64,000 nucleotides of DNA from Rhodocyclaceae bacterium (lineage in GTDB: Bacteria > Pseudomonadota > Gammaproteobacteria > Burkholderiales > CAIKXV01): NCBI GenBank assembly GCA_020248265.1, contig JADCHX010000002.1:510011-574010 (forward strand), written 5' to 3'. Positions 17,052 to 24,820 of the stretch are shown here, in pieces (within the stretch, counting starts at the first letter, position 1; every line of letters starts with the position of its first letter). The position numbers and the translations under genes are program-made. The notes under the pieces were generated by a model, which ran no database searches, was not told where the DNA came from, and saw only the letters and a list, made by a program, of their open reading frames with translations.

Positions 17052-18077
17052 TCAGGCGGCCACGGCAGTCGATGCCGTCCGTTGCAGGTCGAACGCCTCG
17101 GCGATCAGTTCATAAGAACGGCGCCGGGTGGCATAGTCGCCGGTAATGGTGAGGATCATCAGTTCATCGGCACAGAACGTGTCGGCCAGAGCCAGCATTT
17201 CGCGCCGAAGCCGCTGCGGAGAGCCGATCAGGGTACGGGCACGGTTGCGCGCAACCACGGCACGCTCGGGTGCGCTGTAGGCATAGCCGTCCGCCTCGGC
17301 CTGTGAGGGCACCGGCAGGTTGATGCCCTGCTGCATGCGCAGCCGGCGCAGGTCGATCGACCCGGCGAGGCGGTCGGCCTCGGCATCGGTCGGGGCACAG
17401 ACCGCGAAAACGGTGAGCATCGCGTGCGGCGCGGCCTCGCGCGGCGACGCGCGATAACGTTCGCGGTAGGCGTTCATCACCGCCTCACCGCCATGCGCGC
17501 TGATGAAGTGCGCGAAAGAGAATCGCAGCCCGAGGTGCGCGGCCAGCGCACCGCTGTAATCGGAGGAACCGAGCAGCCAAACCTCCGGCGAGCCCTCGCC
17601 CGCAGGCTGGGCGGTGACGCGCGCGAACGGATGCTCGGCGGGCAGCGTGCGGTCCAGGAAACCGACCAGGTCGACCACCTGCTGCGGGAATTCCTCGGCG
17701 GTGGGATAGCGCCCGCCACCGACCGCGATCGCCGTGCGCTGGTCGCTGCCGGGCGCACGCCCGATGCCCAGGTCGATCCGCCCGGGGAACAACGCCTCGA
17801 GCATCCGGAACTGCTCGGCCACCTTCAGCGCGCTGTAGTAGGGCAGCAGCACCCCGCCAGTGCCGACGCGGATCGTCGAGGTCGCCGCCGCCACCCGCCC
17901 GACCAGTATCTCGGGGCAGGGATCGGCGAGCGCCTGGGTAGAATGATGTTCGGCCAGCCAGTATCGAGAATAGCCCAGCGACTCCGCCGCCCGGGCAAGA
18001 GCGATCGTCTCGGCAATGGCCTGCGCCGGCGTGCAGCCGCTGATGATCGGGGACTGGTCGAGGACGGAGAGCTTCAT
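17052..18077 (-). CDS. LLM-class flavin-dependent oxidoreductase
   Basis: 341-residue protein of the bacterial luciferase-like monooxygenase family (YhbW/LimB type). Typical blocks: MKLSVLDQSPIISG, YSRYWLAEHHSTQALADPCP, and IRVGTGGVLLPYYSALKVAE followed by GRIDLGIGRAPGSD. These use reduced FMN or F420; the reading fits FMN-type. The ATG at 18077 lies six nt after a TACAAT -10 box on the minus strand, so the mRNA may be leaderless. Neighbours give no clear pathway. Confidence 0.88.
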   Translation of the reverse strand: MKLSVLDQSPIISGCTPAQAIAETIALARAAESLGYSRYWLAEHHSTQALADPCPEILVGRVAAATSTIRVGTGGVLLPYYSALKVAEQFRMLEALFPGRIDLGIGRAPGSDQRTAIAVGGGRYPTAEEFPQQVVDLVGFLDRTLPAEHPFARVTAQPAGEGSPEVWLLGSSDYSGALAAHLGLRFSFAHFISAHGGEAVMNAYRERYRASPREAAPHAMLTVFAVCAPTDAEADRLAGSIDLRRLRMQQGINLPVPSQAEADGYAYSAPERAVVARNRARTLIGSPQRLRREMLALADTFCADELMILTITGDYATRRRSYELIAEAFDLQRTASTAVAA

Positions 18078-18083
18078 CTGCTC

Positions 18084-18089
18084 ATTGTA
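18084..18089 (-). promoter_or_regulatory. Possible -10 box for a leaderless LLM transcript
   Basis: On the minus strand TACAAT (5 of 6 to TATAAT) ends six nt before the ATG at 18077, placing transcription start at or near the start codon. No good -35 box is visible and the Shine-Dalgarno site is weak, both consistent with leaderless translation. Confidence 0.35.
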
Positions 18090-18168
18090 ATGCCAGCCCG
18101 TGCTGCCGAGGCCCGCCAGGCCCGGCGACCCGCGCAGCCACTGCGCCCGGCCATCCCGTCGGACACGC

Positions 18169-20457
18169 TCACGGCCGGCCGAGGTAAAGGTAGAAAGAGC
18201 TGTTGCCGTCGCGCGCCCGCCCCCACGCCAGGTACACCGGACCGAGCACGGTATCCATCGCGACGAACAGCGAGCCGGAGACGAGCAGGCCGGACGGCGA
18301 CTCCGCGAACTGCGCCCCGCGAATCTTTCCGGCTTCGAGCGATGCACCGACATAGGCACCTTCGAGCAGCCCGCGCTTGATCAGCTGGTTGAGGTAGGTG
18401 ACGCGCCCGTAGTCGAGCCCCTGGCCGAGCAGCTGCCCGGCACTATATCCCGACTGCTGCTGGAAGCCGCCCCATTGCACCAGGTCGTTCAGCGGCAGCG
18501 GCGAGCTGCCGACTGCCCCGCTGCTGCGCAGGCCCAGCTGGAAAGTATGTGCGCCGCCCGAGGCCGCACCGAGCAGGTCGACATCGAATCGCGTGTAGCC
18601 AGCATCGGCGCCGAGCGCGGTACGCGAGCCGAAAAGGTTCAGCGCCGCGCTGTAGCCACTGCGCGTGAAGCGCGCGCTGTCCAGCCGGTCGACCAGGACG
18701 CGGCCAGTGAACGCGCCTTCATTGAACGTGCTCAGCGACGGCGGCAGCAGGATCGCACCGGTGTCCACGGCCAGCCGCTTCTGCCCGGCCAGCACGCCGA
18801 TCCGGGCTTCCGCGTGGCGGCTGAACTGGCTGCCGACGTCCAGCGCCACGCGCTCCACCGACTCGTCGAGGCGTCCGACGCGGATGTCGCCGCGGAACAG
18901 CGGCATCGGCCGCCGGATGACCTCCACCCGCGGCGCGACGAACAGCCACTGCTCGACGGTCAGCGGCTGGTAGAACTCGGACACGAAGCGGTTGTCGTGG
19001 CCCAGCTGGACATCGGTACGCCATTCCGCACCGAGCGCGTTGATCCATTCCCGACGGTAGCTGCCGAGCAGGTTGAAATAGCTTTCGCCCTGAAGATCGC
19101 TGGACAGGCCCAGGCCGAAGCGCAGGTACTGCGGCCCCCATGACCGCTCCGGCGCGCGGATCGACAGCACCCGCCGGCCGGGCTCGTCCAGCAGGCTGTA
19201 GCGGACGTGCTCGAACTCGCCCCGTCCGAACACGCGCCGCAGGTCGGCGTCGAGCACCGCCTGGTCGACCGGACGACCCACCTTGGTATCGAGCGCATTG
19301 GCGACCACCACCGGGTTCACGCGCGACAGGCCCTCGATCCGGATCTCGTCGATCGGCCGGCGGTCGACCAGCACCTGCGTCGACTGCGCCCTGCGCAGCG
19401 CGGCATAGGCCTGCGGCGACAGTGCCAGTTCCTGCAGGCGTGCCGCCGCAAGGCGTGCCGCAGCCACGCCGATCGGCACCGTCTTCTCCATGTTGTCGAA
19501 GTCGCCGGCCGAGTAGTCCCCGAGTTGGGGCTCGATCAATATGTCCTGCGGGCGCAGTTCCGCCAGCGAGGCGCGTACGTTCTGTTCGGTCAGGATGCCC
19601 AGCATCTGCACGCTGACACCCAGCAGCCCATCGAGCTGGTCCCGGCGCAGCAGCGGCGTGCCCAGGTTGACCGCGATCACGATGTCGGCACCCATCGCCC
19701 GAACGACATCGACCGGAAGGTTGCGCGTGAGTCCGCCGTCGATCAGCAGGCGCCCGCCGATCTCGGCCGGGGCGACCAGCCCCGGCACGGCCATGCTCGC
19801 CCGCATGGCACCGGCCAGTTCGCCGCTGGACAGCACCACGCGCTCGCCGTTCTCGATGTCGGTGGCGATCGCACGGAACGGGATCGGCAGCCGGTCGAAC
19901 TGGTCGATGCCACGCGCCCGGACCAGGCGGCGAAGCACGGCTTCCAGGGCCACGCCGGACACCGCACCACGCGGCAGGCGCAGCGAACCGCCCCGGACGC
20001 CGAACTCGGGGCCGATGTACGGCGCGAAGTCGTCCCGGCGGCGCCGGATCGGCTGGTCGATACGATCCGGGCTGTCGACCATCAGCGCAGCGGTGCTCAG
20101 CTTGCCCAGCACCGCCTCCATCTCGGCCACTGGGGTGCCCGAGGCGTAGGCACCGCCGACGATCGAGCCCATGCTGGTGCCAGCGATGTAGTCGATCGGA
20201 ATACGCAGTTCCTCCAGCACCTTCAGTACTCCGACATGCGCGGCCCCGCGTGCGCCGCCGCCGGAAAGCACCAGCCCGATCTTCGGGCGCGCCGCAACGG
20301 GTGCAACCGCTTCGGCTGCCTGCGGCGCGCCGGGCGCTGCGCCAGCCGGGGCCTGGGCGCTGGCGCCCGCCTGCAACGCGCACAGCAGGAATCCTGATGC
20401 CAGGCACGTCGCGAAACCCGACCGAGCCGCGCCGGGCCGCCTCATTCGCCGCCTCAT
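18169..20457 (-). CDS. Patatin-like phospholipase with POTRA and outer-membrane barrel (type Vd autotransporter, PlpD-like)
   Basis: 762-residue predicted lipase carried to the cell surface by its own barrel. Order: signal peptide (about 1-34), patatin domain with oxyanion loop GGGARG (66-71), nucleophile Ser95 in GTSMGS and catalytic Asp240 in IDGGLTRNLP; one POTRA-like segment (about 385-450, IDEIRIEGLSRVNPVVV); then a barrel ending FYLYLGRP. This matches PlpD of Pseudomonas aeruginosa in length and architecture. The ATG at 20457 forms ATGA with the hslR stop; a second ATG at 20445 would remove that overlap. Ester-lipid substrate is likely; which lipid is unknown. Confidence 0.9.
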   Translation of the reverse strand: MRRRMRRPGAARSGFATCLASGFLLCALQAGASAQAPAGAAPGAPQAAEAVAPVAARPKIGLVLSGGGARGAAHVGVLKVLEELRIPIDYIAGTSMGSIVGGAYASGTPVAEMEAVLGKLSTAALMVDSPDRIDQPIRRRRDDFAPYIGPEFGVRGGSLRLPRGAVSGVALEAVLRRLVRARGIDQFDRLPIPFRAIATDIENGERVVLSSGELAGAMRASMAVPGLVAPAEIGGRLLIDGGLTRNLPVDVVRAMGADIVIAVNLGTPLLRRDQLDGLLGVSVQMLGILTEQNVRASLAELRPQDILIEPQLGDYSAGDFDNMEKTVPIGVAAARLAAARLQELALSPQAYAALRRAQSTQVLVDRRPIDEIRIEGLSRVNPVVVANALDTKVGRPVDQAVLDADLRRVFGRGEFEHVRYSLLDEPGRRVLSIRAPERSWGPQYLRFGLGLSSDLQGESYFNLLGSYRREWINALGAEWRTDVQLGHDNRFVSEFYQPLTVEQWLFVAPRVEVIRRPMPLFRGDIRVGRLDESVERVALDVGSQFSRHAEARIGVLAGQKRLAVDTGAILLPPSLSTFNEGAFTGRVLVDRLDSARFTRSGYSAALNLFGSRTALGADAGYTRFDVDLLGAASGGAHTFQLGLRSSGAVGSSPLPLNDLVQWGGFQQQSGYSAGQLLGQGLDYGRVTYLNQLIKRGLLEGAYVGASLEAGKIRGAQFAESPSGLLVSGSLFVAMDTVLGPVYLAWGRARDGNSSFYLYLGRP

Positions 20458-20837
20458 TCGCCGTGTCCGCGCAGGCGGTCTGTCTCGCGCCGGTCGCGCT
20501 TGGTGGGCCGGCCGGTGCGCCCGGCCCATTCACCGGAGAGCATCGCCTTGCGGTCCGCGACCAGCGCGGCGCGGCGCGCGATGCTGTCGGGCGTTTCCGT
20601 GTAAAGGCTACGCGCGAGGTCGGCCGAGCCACGCTTGTCGGCGAGGGCGGTCACCTGCACCGACCAATCGTACTCACCGATCCGGATCTCGATCGCATCG
20701 CCCTGCTTCACGTCCTTGGCCGGCTTGACCCGGTCGCCGTTCATCCGGATTCGGCCACCGGCCACCGCATCCTGCGCCAGCGTACGGGTCTTGAAGAAGC
20801 GCGCGGCCCAGAGCCACTTGTCGATGCGCACACTCAT
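20454..20837 (-). CDS. hslR: S4-domain heat-shock RNA-binding protein HslR
   Basis: 127-residue cytosolic RNA-binding protein. The S4 fold spans IDKWLWAARFFKTRTLAQ through GGRIRMNGDRVKPAKDVKQGD; the C-terminus is basic (RPTKRDRRETDRLRG). Hsp15/HslR rescues stalled 50S subunits carrying peptidyl-tRNA after heat shock. It is translationally coupled to the patatin gene by an ATGA overlap, which looks incidental functionally. Confidence 0.92.
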   Translation of the reverse strand: MSVRIDKWLWAARFFKTRTLAQDAVAGGRIRMNGDRVKPAKDVKQGDAIEIRIGEYDWSVQVTALADKRGSADLARSLYTETPDSIARRAALVADRKAMLSGEWAGRTGRPTKRDRRETDRLRGHGE

Positions 20838-20941
20838 CTGGGGTCCGTCGGAATACCGCAGGATGAATCGGAGGCGCGGAGCATAGCAAATCCGTGCGGT
20901 GCAGTAGCCAGCACCCGCGGTACGCGCTACAGTCTCGCGCT

Positions 20942-21049
20942 ATGCGAGAGCAGACCAATCAGGGCCGGCCTCCGCCCGCCAGGGCCAAGCCTGCCGGTCG
21001 ACAAGAGACCTTTCTGTCGCGAGCAGTGCGCCGGGCATGCCATCCATGA
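20942..21049 (+). CDS. Possible 35-codon upstream ORF
   Basis: Starts ATGCGAGAGCAGACC just after a TACAGT box (20928-20933) and a CTCGC/GCGAG hairpin. It encodes an Arg/Pro-rich peptide (MREQTNQGRPPPARAK...) and ends in an ATGA overlap with the next short ORF. No homology is recognised; it may be a leader peptide controlling the Bug gene at 21117, or chance. Confidence 0.3.
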   Translation: MREQTNQGRPPPARAKPAGRQETFLSRAVRRACHP

Positions 21050-21120
21050 GTTGCCGCATGTTCCGCCGTCCCTCGGCATGGAAGCTGCCGCCCGCCCGTT
21101 GCGCGTGTCCGTGCCAATGA
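21046..21120 (+). CDS. Possible 24-codon Cys-rich leader peptide
   Basis: Starts inside the stop of the preceding short ORF and ends MSCRM...PARCACPCQ, with four cysteines in 24 residues; three of them form a CACPC run at the end. Its stop overlaps the Bug ATG at 21117 (ATGA), and that Bug gene has no visible Shine-Dalgarno. Translation of this peptide could therefore set Bug translation. Evidence is positional only. Confidence 0.3.
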   Translation: MSCRMFRRPSAWKLPPARCACPCQ

Positions 21121-22079
21121 CGCCCGCCACCCGCCGCACACTGCTCTGGCTGGCCTGCGCGGCCGTCGCCTCGCCTGCCCATGCCTGGCCGGACAAGCCG
21201 ATCCGCATGGTTGCGGTGTCAGCCCCCGGCGGCAGCACCGACCTGCTGGCACGGCTGTACGCGTCGAGGCTCGGACCGCTGCTCGGCCAGCAGATCCTGA
21301 TCGACAACCGCGCCGGCGGCGGCGGCATGATCGCCTCCGAACTGGTCGCACGCTCGCCTGCGGATGGCCACACGCTGCTGTTCACGCACACCAGCCATTC
21401 GGTGCTGCCGAGCATGCACAGCCGCCTGCCCTACGATCCGTTCGACGATTTCTCGCCGATCGGACTGGTCGCGCTGACGCACAGCGTGCTGCTGGTGGCC
21501 CCGGGCGTGCAGGCGCGGTCGGTGAAGGAGCTGATCGAGCAGGCACGCGCCCGGCCCGGACAGATGAACTACGGCGCCGGCTCGACCGGGGCCTCGGCGC
21601 ACCTGGCCGGAGAACTGTTCAAGCTGATGGCCAAGGTCGACATCGTCCACGTGCCCTACAAGGGCACCGGTGCCCAGCTTGCAGCCCTGCTCGGCAACGA
21701 GATCCAGATGAGTTTCTCGACCGTGCCGGCGGCGATGCCGCACATCCAGGCCGGCCGCCTGCGTGCACTGGGCATCGGCAGCCCGAGCCGCGCAGCGGCG
21801 CTGCCGGACGTACCGACGGTCGCAGAAGCCGGTCTGCCGGGCTTCGACGTCAGCGCCTGGAACGGCGTGCTGGCGCCGGCGCGCACGCCGCCGGCGATCG
21901 TCAACCGCGTCAACCGAGAACTGGCCGAGATCGCGAAGCAGCCCGAAACGCGAGAGAAGGCAGCCGCCCAGGGCACGGACCTGGTCAGCGGCACGCCGCA
22001 GGAGTTCGCTGCCTACATCAAGTCGCAGATCGCCAAGTGGTCGAAGGTGGTCCGGGCGGCCGGCATACAGCCCGACTAG
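21117..22079 (+). CDS. Bug-family (TctC) substrate-binding protein
   Basis: 320-residue periplasmic protein. A short signal, MTPATRRTLLWLACAAVASP with cleavage after AHA, is followed by WPDKPIRMVAVSAPGGSTDL, the pocket motif NRAGGGGMIASEL and HVPYKGTGAQL. The ATG at 21117 gives a compact signal peptide; an ATG at 21078 is possible but adds an untypical leader. There is no ribosome binding site, and the start overlaps a short upstream ORF. The stop lies 10 nt from the convergent Rieske oxygenase gene. Confidence 0.88.
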   Translation: MTPATRRTLLWLACAAVASPAHAWPDKPIRMVAVSAPGGSTDLLARLYASRLGPLLGQQILIDNRAGGGGMIASELVARSPADGHTLLFTHTSHSVLPSMHSRLPYDPFDDFSPIGLVALTHSVLLVAPGVQARSVKELIEQARARPGQMNYGAGSTGASAHLAGELFKLMAKVDIVHVPYKGTGAQLAALLGNEIQMSFSTVPAAMPHIQAGRLRALGIGSPSRAAALPDVPTVAEAGLPGFDVSAWNGVLAPARTPPAIVNRVNRELAEIAKQPETREKAAAQGTDLVSGTPQEFAAYIKSQIAKWSKVVRAAGIQPD

Positions 22080-22089
22080 CGGCCCGCGC

Positions 22090-23292
22090 TCAGATCGGCG
22101 ACTGCAGGGTCGCCGGCGACTGCAGTGCCGTGCGCACCCAGGATGCGAAGCGGTGGCAGTCGAACTCCTGCGGCATGAACACGCCCTGTTCGAACGGGCG
22201 TGCGCACAGGCCGCGCTGCTGCCATTCGCAGTTGCGCGCGTCCTGCCGGTTGGTGGTCCGCCACAGCGCCACATAGTGCTCCAGGTCGAACGCCGGGTCG
22301 GCCAGCGCCCGAGGCTCGAACAGCCAGTCGTAGACGATGCGCACCGAGCCCGGCCCGGTCGGGAACATCAGGTGCGAATTCACGTAGTCCGGATGCACGT
22401 TCAGGAACAGGTTCGGCGGCAGCAGCGCAGGGGTGTACAACGCGGCGCGCTGTGCCTCGTCGAGCCCTGCGAACGGTGGCACCCGTGCCGTGCCGTCGAG
22501 GGTGAGCGTGCGTGCGCCCGGCATGTACTCCGGCGCCGGCTCGGCGATCGGCCGCCCCCCGGCTTCGCGGCGAAGCCCCCAGGCGCCGCCGTCCCGGTAG
22601 GCAGGCACCACCCGGCACAACTCCGGATGCACCGGAGGGCAGTGGAAGCATTCGCAGAAGTTCTCGCACACCAGCTTCCAGTTCGCCTGCACGTCGACCA
22701 CCAGGCGATGGCCGCTGACCAGGCCGTCGAGACGATGGTTCGCGAAGGACGACGGAAGCCAGCCCAGGGCGCCGGTCAGCGGCTGTACCGGTACATTGCC
22801 CAGGTGGACGAACACGAAGCCACCCCATTCATCGACGGCCACCGGGAACAGGCCGAAGACGGCAGGGTCGAAATCGGCGGTCGGCATCCGGCGCGGCGTC
22901 GCCTGCAGCCGGCCGTCGAGGTCGTAGGTCCACGCATGGTAGGGACAGACGATCCGCCCGCCGCGCAACCGCCCCTGCGCTTCGGTGCACAGGATCGATC
23001 CGCGATGGCGGCAGGTGTTGTGGAACGCCCGCCACTGGCCGCCGTCGTTGCGGGTCAGCAGGATCGACTGGTCGCCGAGGTCGACGACCCGGAAATCGCC
23101 CGATGCCGGCACCTCATCGCACCGGGCAACGGCGATCCAGCTGCCGTACCAGATCCGTTCGAGTTCCTGCCGGTAGTGCGCCTCGTCCCGGTACCACGCC
23201 GCCGGCAGGCCCGGTTCGATCGTCGACAGGGGCTCGCGGGCGGCTGCCGGACGCAGGGCAGGACGGGGAGCGGACTCGGGATGGCCGGACAT
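22090..23292 (-). CDS. Rieske non-haem iron oxygenase, alpha-type subunit
   Basis: 400-residue protein of the aromatic-ring or choline/carnitine-type oxygenase family. The Rieske [2Fe-2S] ligands are Cys94 and His96 (CRHRG) and Cys116 and His119 (CPYHAW). The catalytic iron site is seen as ENFCECFHCPPVH (His217, His222) with a later Asp in NRQDARNCEWQQRGL. No reductase or ferredoxin gene is adjacent, so electrons must come from elsewhere. The ATG at 23292 was chosen over one seven codons upstream. Only 46 bp separates it from the divergent hydratase operon, hinting at shared control. Confidence 0.9.
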   Translation of the reverse strand: MSGHPESAPRPALRPAAAREPLSTIEPGLPAAWYRDEAHYRQELERIWYGSWIAVARCDEVPASGDFRVVDLGDQSILLTRNDGGQWRAFHNTCRHRGSILCTEAQGRLRGGRIVCPYHAWTYDLDGRLQATPRRMPTADFDPAVFGLFPVAVDEWGGFVFVHLGNVPVQPLTGALGWLPSSFANHRLDGLVSGHRLVVDVQANWKLVCENFCECFHCPPVHPELCRVVPAYRDGGAWGLRREAGGRPIAEPAPEYMPGARTLTLDGTARVPPFAGLDEAQRAALYTPALLPPNLFLNVHPDYVNSHLMFPTGPGSVRIVYDWLFEPRALADPAFDLEHYVALWRTTNRQDARNCEWQQRGLCARPFEQGVFMPQEFDCHRFASWVRTALQSPATLQSPI

Positions 23293-23338
23293 GCCCAAAG
23301 TGTATGCGAACACGGGATTGGGCTATATTTCCCTCACC

Positions 23339-23692
23339 ATGACGACATCCACCCCCCCCGCGAAACCCGGCCGCTGCGGCTACCACGACATCGGCGGGCT
23401 CACCGCCGGCGAGATCGATCCCGCCGAGGAACCGATCCAGTTCTGGCACAAGCAGAACGAGGCGATGCGCGGGCTGCTCGGCGACCCGGTGCGCCGCATG
23501 GTGACGGTCGACGAGATGCGCCGCGCGTTCGAGAGCTTCGGAGAGGCGAAGTACAACACCCTGTCCTTCTACGAACGCCGGCTCGAGGCGATGCTCGACA
23601 TCCTCACCGAGAAGGGCCTGATCGACCGCGAGCAGTTCATGGCACGCGTCGATGCGGCCCTGAAGCAGCGCGCCGCCGCGTCCGCCGGATAA
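23339..23692 (+). CDS. Nitrile hydratase beta-like subunit, N-terminal half (thiocyanate hydrolase ScnB-like)
   Basis: 117-residue protein matching the N-terminal half of nitrile hydratase beta: CGYHDIGGLTAGEID (family YHDxGG), then FESFGEAKYNTLSFYERRLEAMLDILTEKGLID. In ordinary nitrile hydratase this is fused to the SH3-like C-terminal domain; here the two halves are separate genes, as in thiocyanate hydrolase and toyocamycin nitrile hydratase. A TATATT box ends nine nt before the ATG, so the leader is very short or absent. First gene of a three-gene operon. Confidence 0.85.
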   Translation: MTTSTPPAKPGRCGYHDIGGLTAGEIDPAEEPIQFWHKQNEAMRGLLGDPVRRMVTVDEMRRAFESFGEAKYNTLSFYERRLEAMLDILTEKGLIDREQFMARVDAALKQRAAASAG

Positions 23693-23704
23693 GGAAGCCA
23701 GCCG

Positions 23705-24013
23705 ATGAACACGACCCCTGCCCCGGGCGCCGGCCAGCGGTTCTCCGCCGGAGACCGTGTCCGCGTGCTCGACCTGCCGAAGTCCGGGCATGTCCGCACC
23801 CCCTGGTACATCCGCGAGAAGGTCGGCATCGTCACCGAGTGGACGGGCAAGGTGCTCAACCCGGAAGACCTCGCTTACGGCCGCTGCGGCGGGCCGGCGG
23901 TGAACGGCTACCGCGTGGTGTTCGACCAGCGCCACATCTGGCCCGACTACCAGGGCCCTGAACACGACAAGCTGCACATCGAGGTCTACGAGCACTGGCT
24001 CGAGAAAGCGTGA
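23705..24013 (+). CDS. Nitrile hydratase beta-like subunit, C-terminal SH3-like half (ScnA-like)
   Basis: 102-residue protein with the SH3-like fold of nitrile hydratase beta: RFSAGDRVRVLDLPKSGHVR, TPWYIREKVGIVTEW and YEHWLEKA at the end. It follows the N-terminal half by 12 nt with a GGAAG site. The downstream alpha gene begins in its stop codon (GTGA). Together they give a heterotrimer-type enzyme whose metal site is in the alpha subunit. Confidence 0.85.
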   Translation: MNTTPAPGAGQRFSAGDRVRVLDLPKSGHVRTPWYIREKVGIVTEWTGKVLNPEDLAYGRCGGPAVNGYRVVFDQRHIWPDYQGPEHDKLHIEVYEHWLEKA

Positions 24014-24693
24014 ACGACATGCCGCACGATCATCCGCACGGACACGATCACGACCACGGCCACGGCCACGGGCATCCGGAAGGCTTCGACCCGCATGCAC
24101 CGGCACCCGATTTCGGCGATGAGCGCTCGCGCTGGTTCGAGGTCGCCTCCGACGTGATGCGCGACATGCTGATCGAGCAGAACGTCATCGCCGCGCGCGA
24201 AGTACGCAAGCAGATCGAGCTGATGGAGAGCAAGACCATCCAGCTCGGCGGCAGGCTGGTCGCCCGCGCCTGGGTCGACCCGGCGTTCCGCGAGACCCTG
24301 CTGAAGGACGGCAAGGCAGCGGCCGCCTCGCTCGGCATCCCGGTCACCGAGGCCTCGCTGACCGTGGTCGAAGACACCCCGGCGGTGCGCAACGTGATCG
24401 TCTGCACGCTGTGCTCATGCTACCCGCGCTCGCTGCTCGGCCAGCCGCCGGCCTGGTACCGCAACAAGGCCTACCGGTCGCGCGTGGTGCGCGAGCCGCG
24501 AAAGGTGCTGGCCGAGTTCGGCTCGGTCGTGCCCGACGACGTCGAGGTGCATGTGCACGATTCGAACGCAGACCTTCGTTTCATCGTGCTGCCGATGCGC
24601 CCGGCCGGCACCGAGCACCTGGACGAGGCGGAACTCGCCGCGATGGTCACCCGCGACAGCCTGATCGGCGTCGCGCCGCCTCGGGCGGCCTGA
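24010..24693 (+). CDS. Nitrile hydratase alpha-type (thiocyanate hydrolase gamma-like) subunit, His-rich N-terminus
   Basis: 227-residue metal-bearing subunit. The claw motif VCTLCSCYPR (Cys132, Cys135, Cys137) is the cobalt type (Thr after the first Cys); in the family two of these cysteines become sulfenic and sulfinic acids. LLGQPPAWYRNKAYRSRVVR and VTRDSLIGVA are family blocks. The first 23 residues are a His/Asp/Gly tail (HDHPHGHDHDHGHGHGHP) not found in standard alpha subunits, possibly for cobalt capture; no P14K, P47K or CbtJ-type chaperone gene is adjacent. The start is GTG at 24010 (overlap) or ATG at 24019. The reaction is nitrile to amide, or thiocyanate to carbonyl sulfide. Confidence 0.9.
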   Translation: MNDMPHDHPHGHDHDHGHGHGHPEGFDPHAPAPDFGDERSRWFEVASDVMRDMLIEQNVIAAREVRKQIELMESKTIQLGGRLVARAWVDPAFRETLLKDGKAAAASLGIPVTEASLTVVEDTPAVRNVIVCTLCSCYPRSLLGQPPAWYRNKAYRSRVVREPRKVLAEFGSVVPDDVEVHVHDSNADLRFIVLPMRPAGTEHLDEAELAAMVTRDSLIGVAPPRAA

Positions 24694-24820
24694 ACCCGCG
24701 TCGCCGCCCCGGTTCGGTGCACCCGGGCGGCGACGGCGCACGACGGGGAAGCTCCCGGGCTACCACCGCGCGCGCCTGCGCGGAGCATCGGTCGTGGCAC
24801 GGGACTTGCAGCGGGGGGTA

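Noticed and set aside
23324-23329. TATATT as a certain promoter of the hydratase genes
   Set aside because: It is well placed but lacks a -35 partner; mentioned in the gene entry only and not listed as its own feature.
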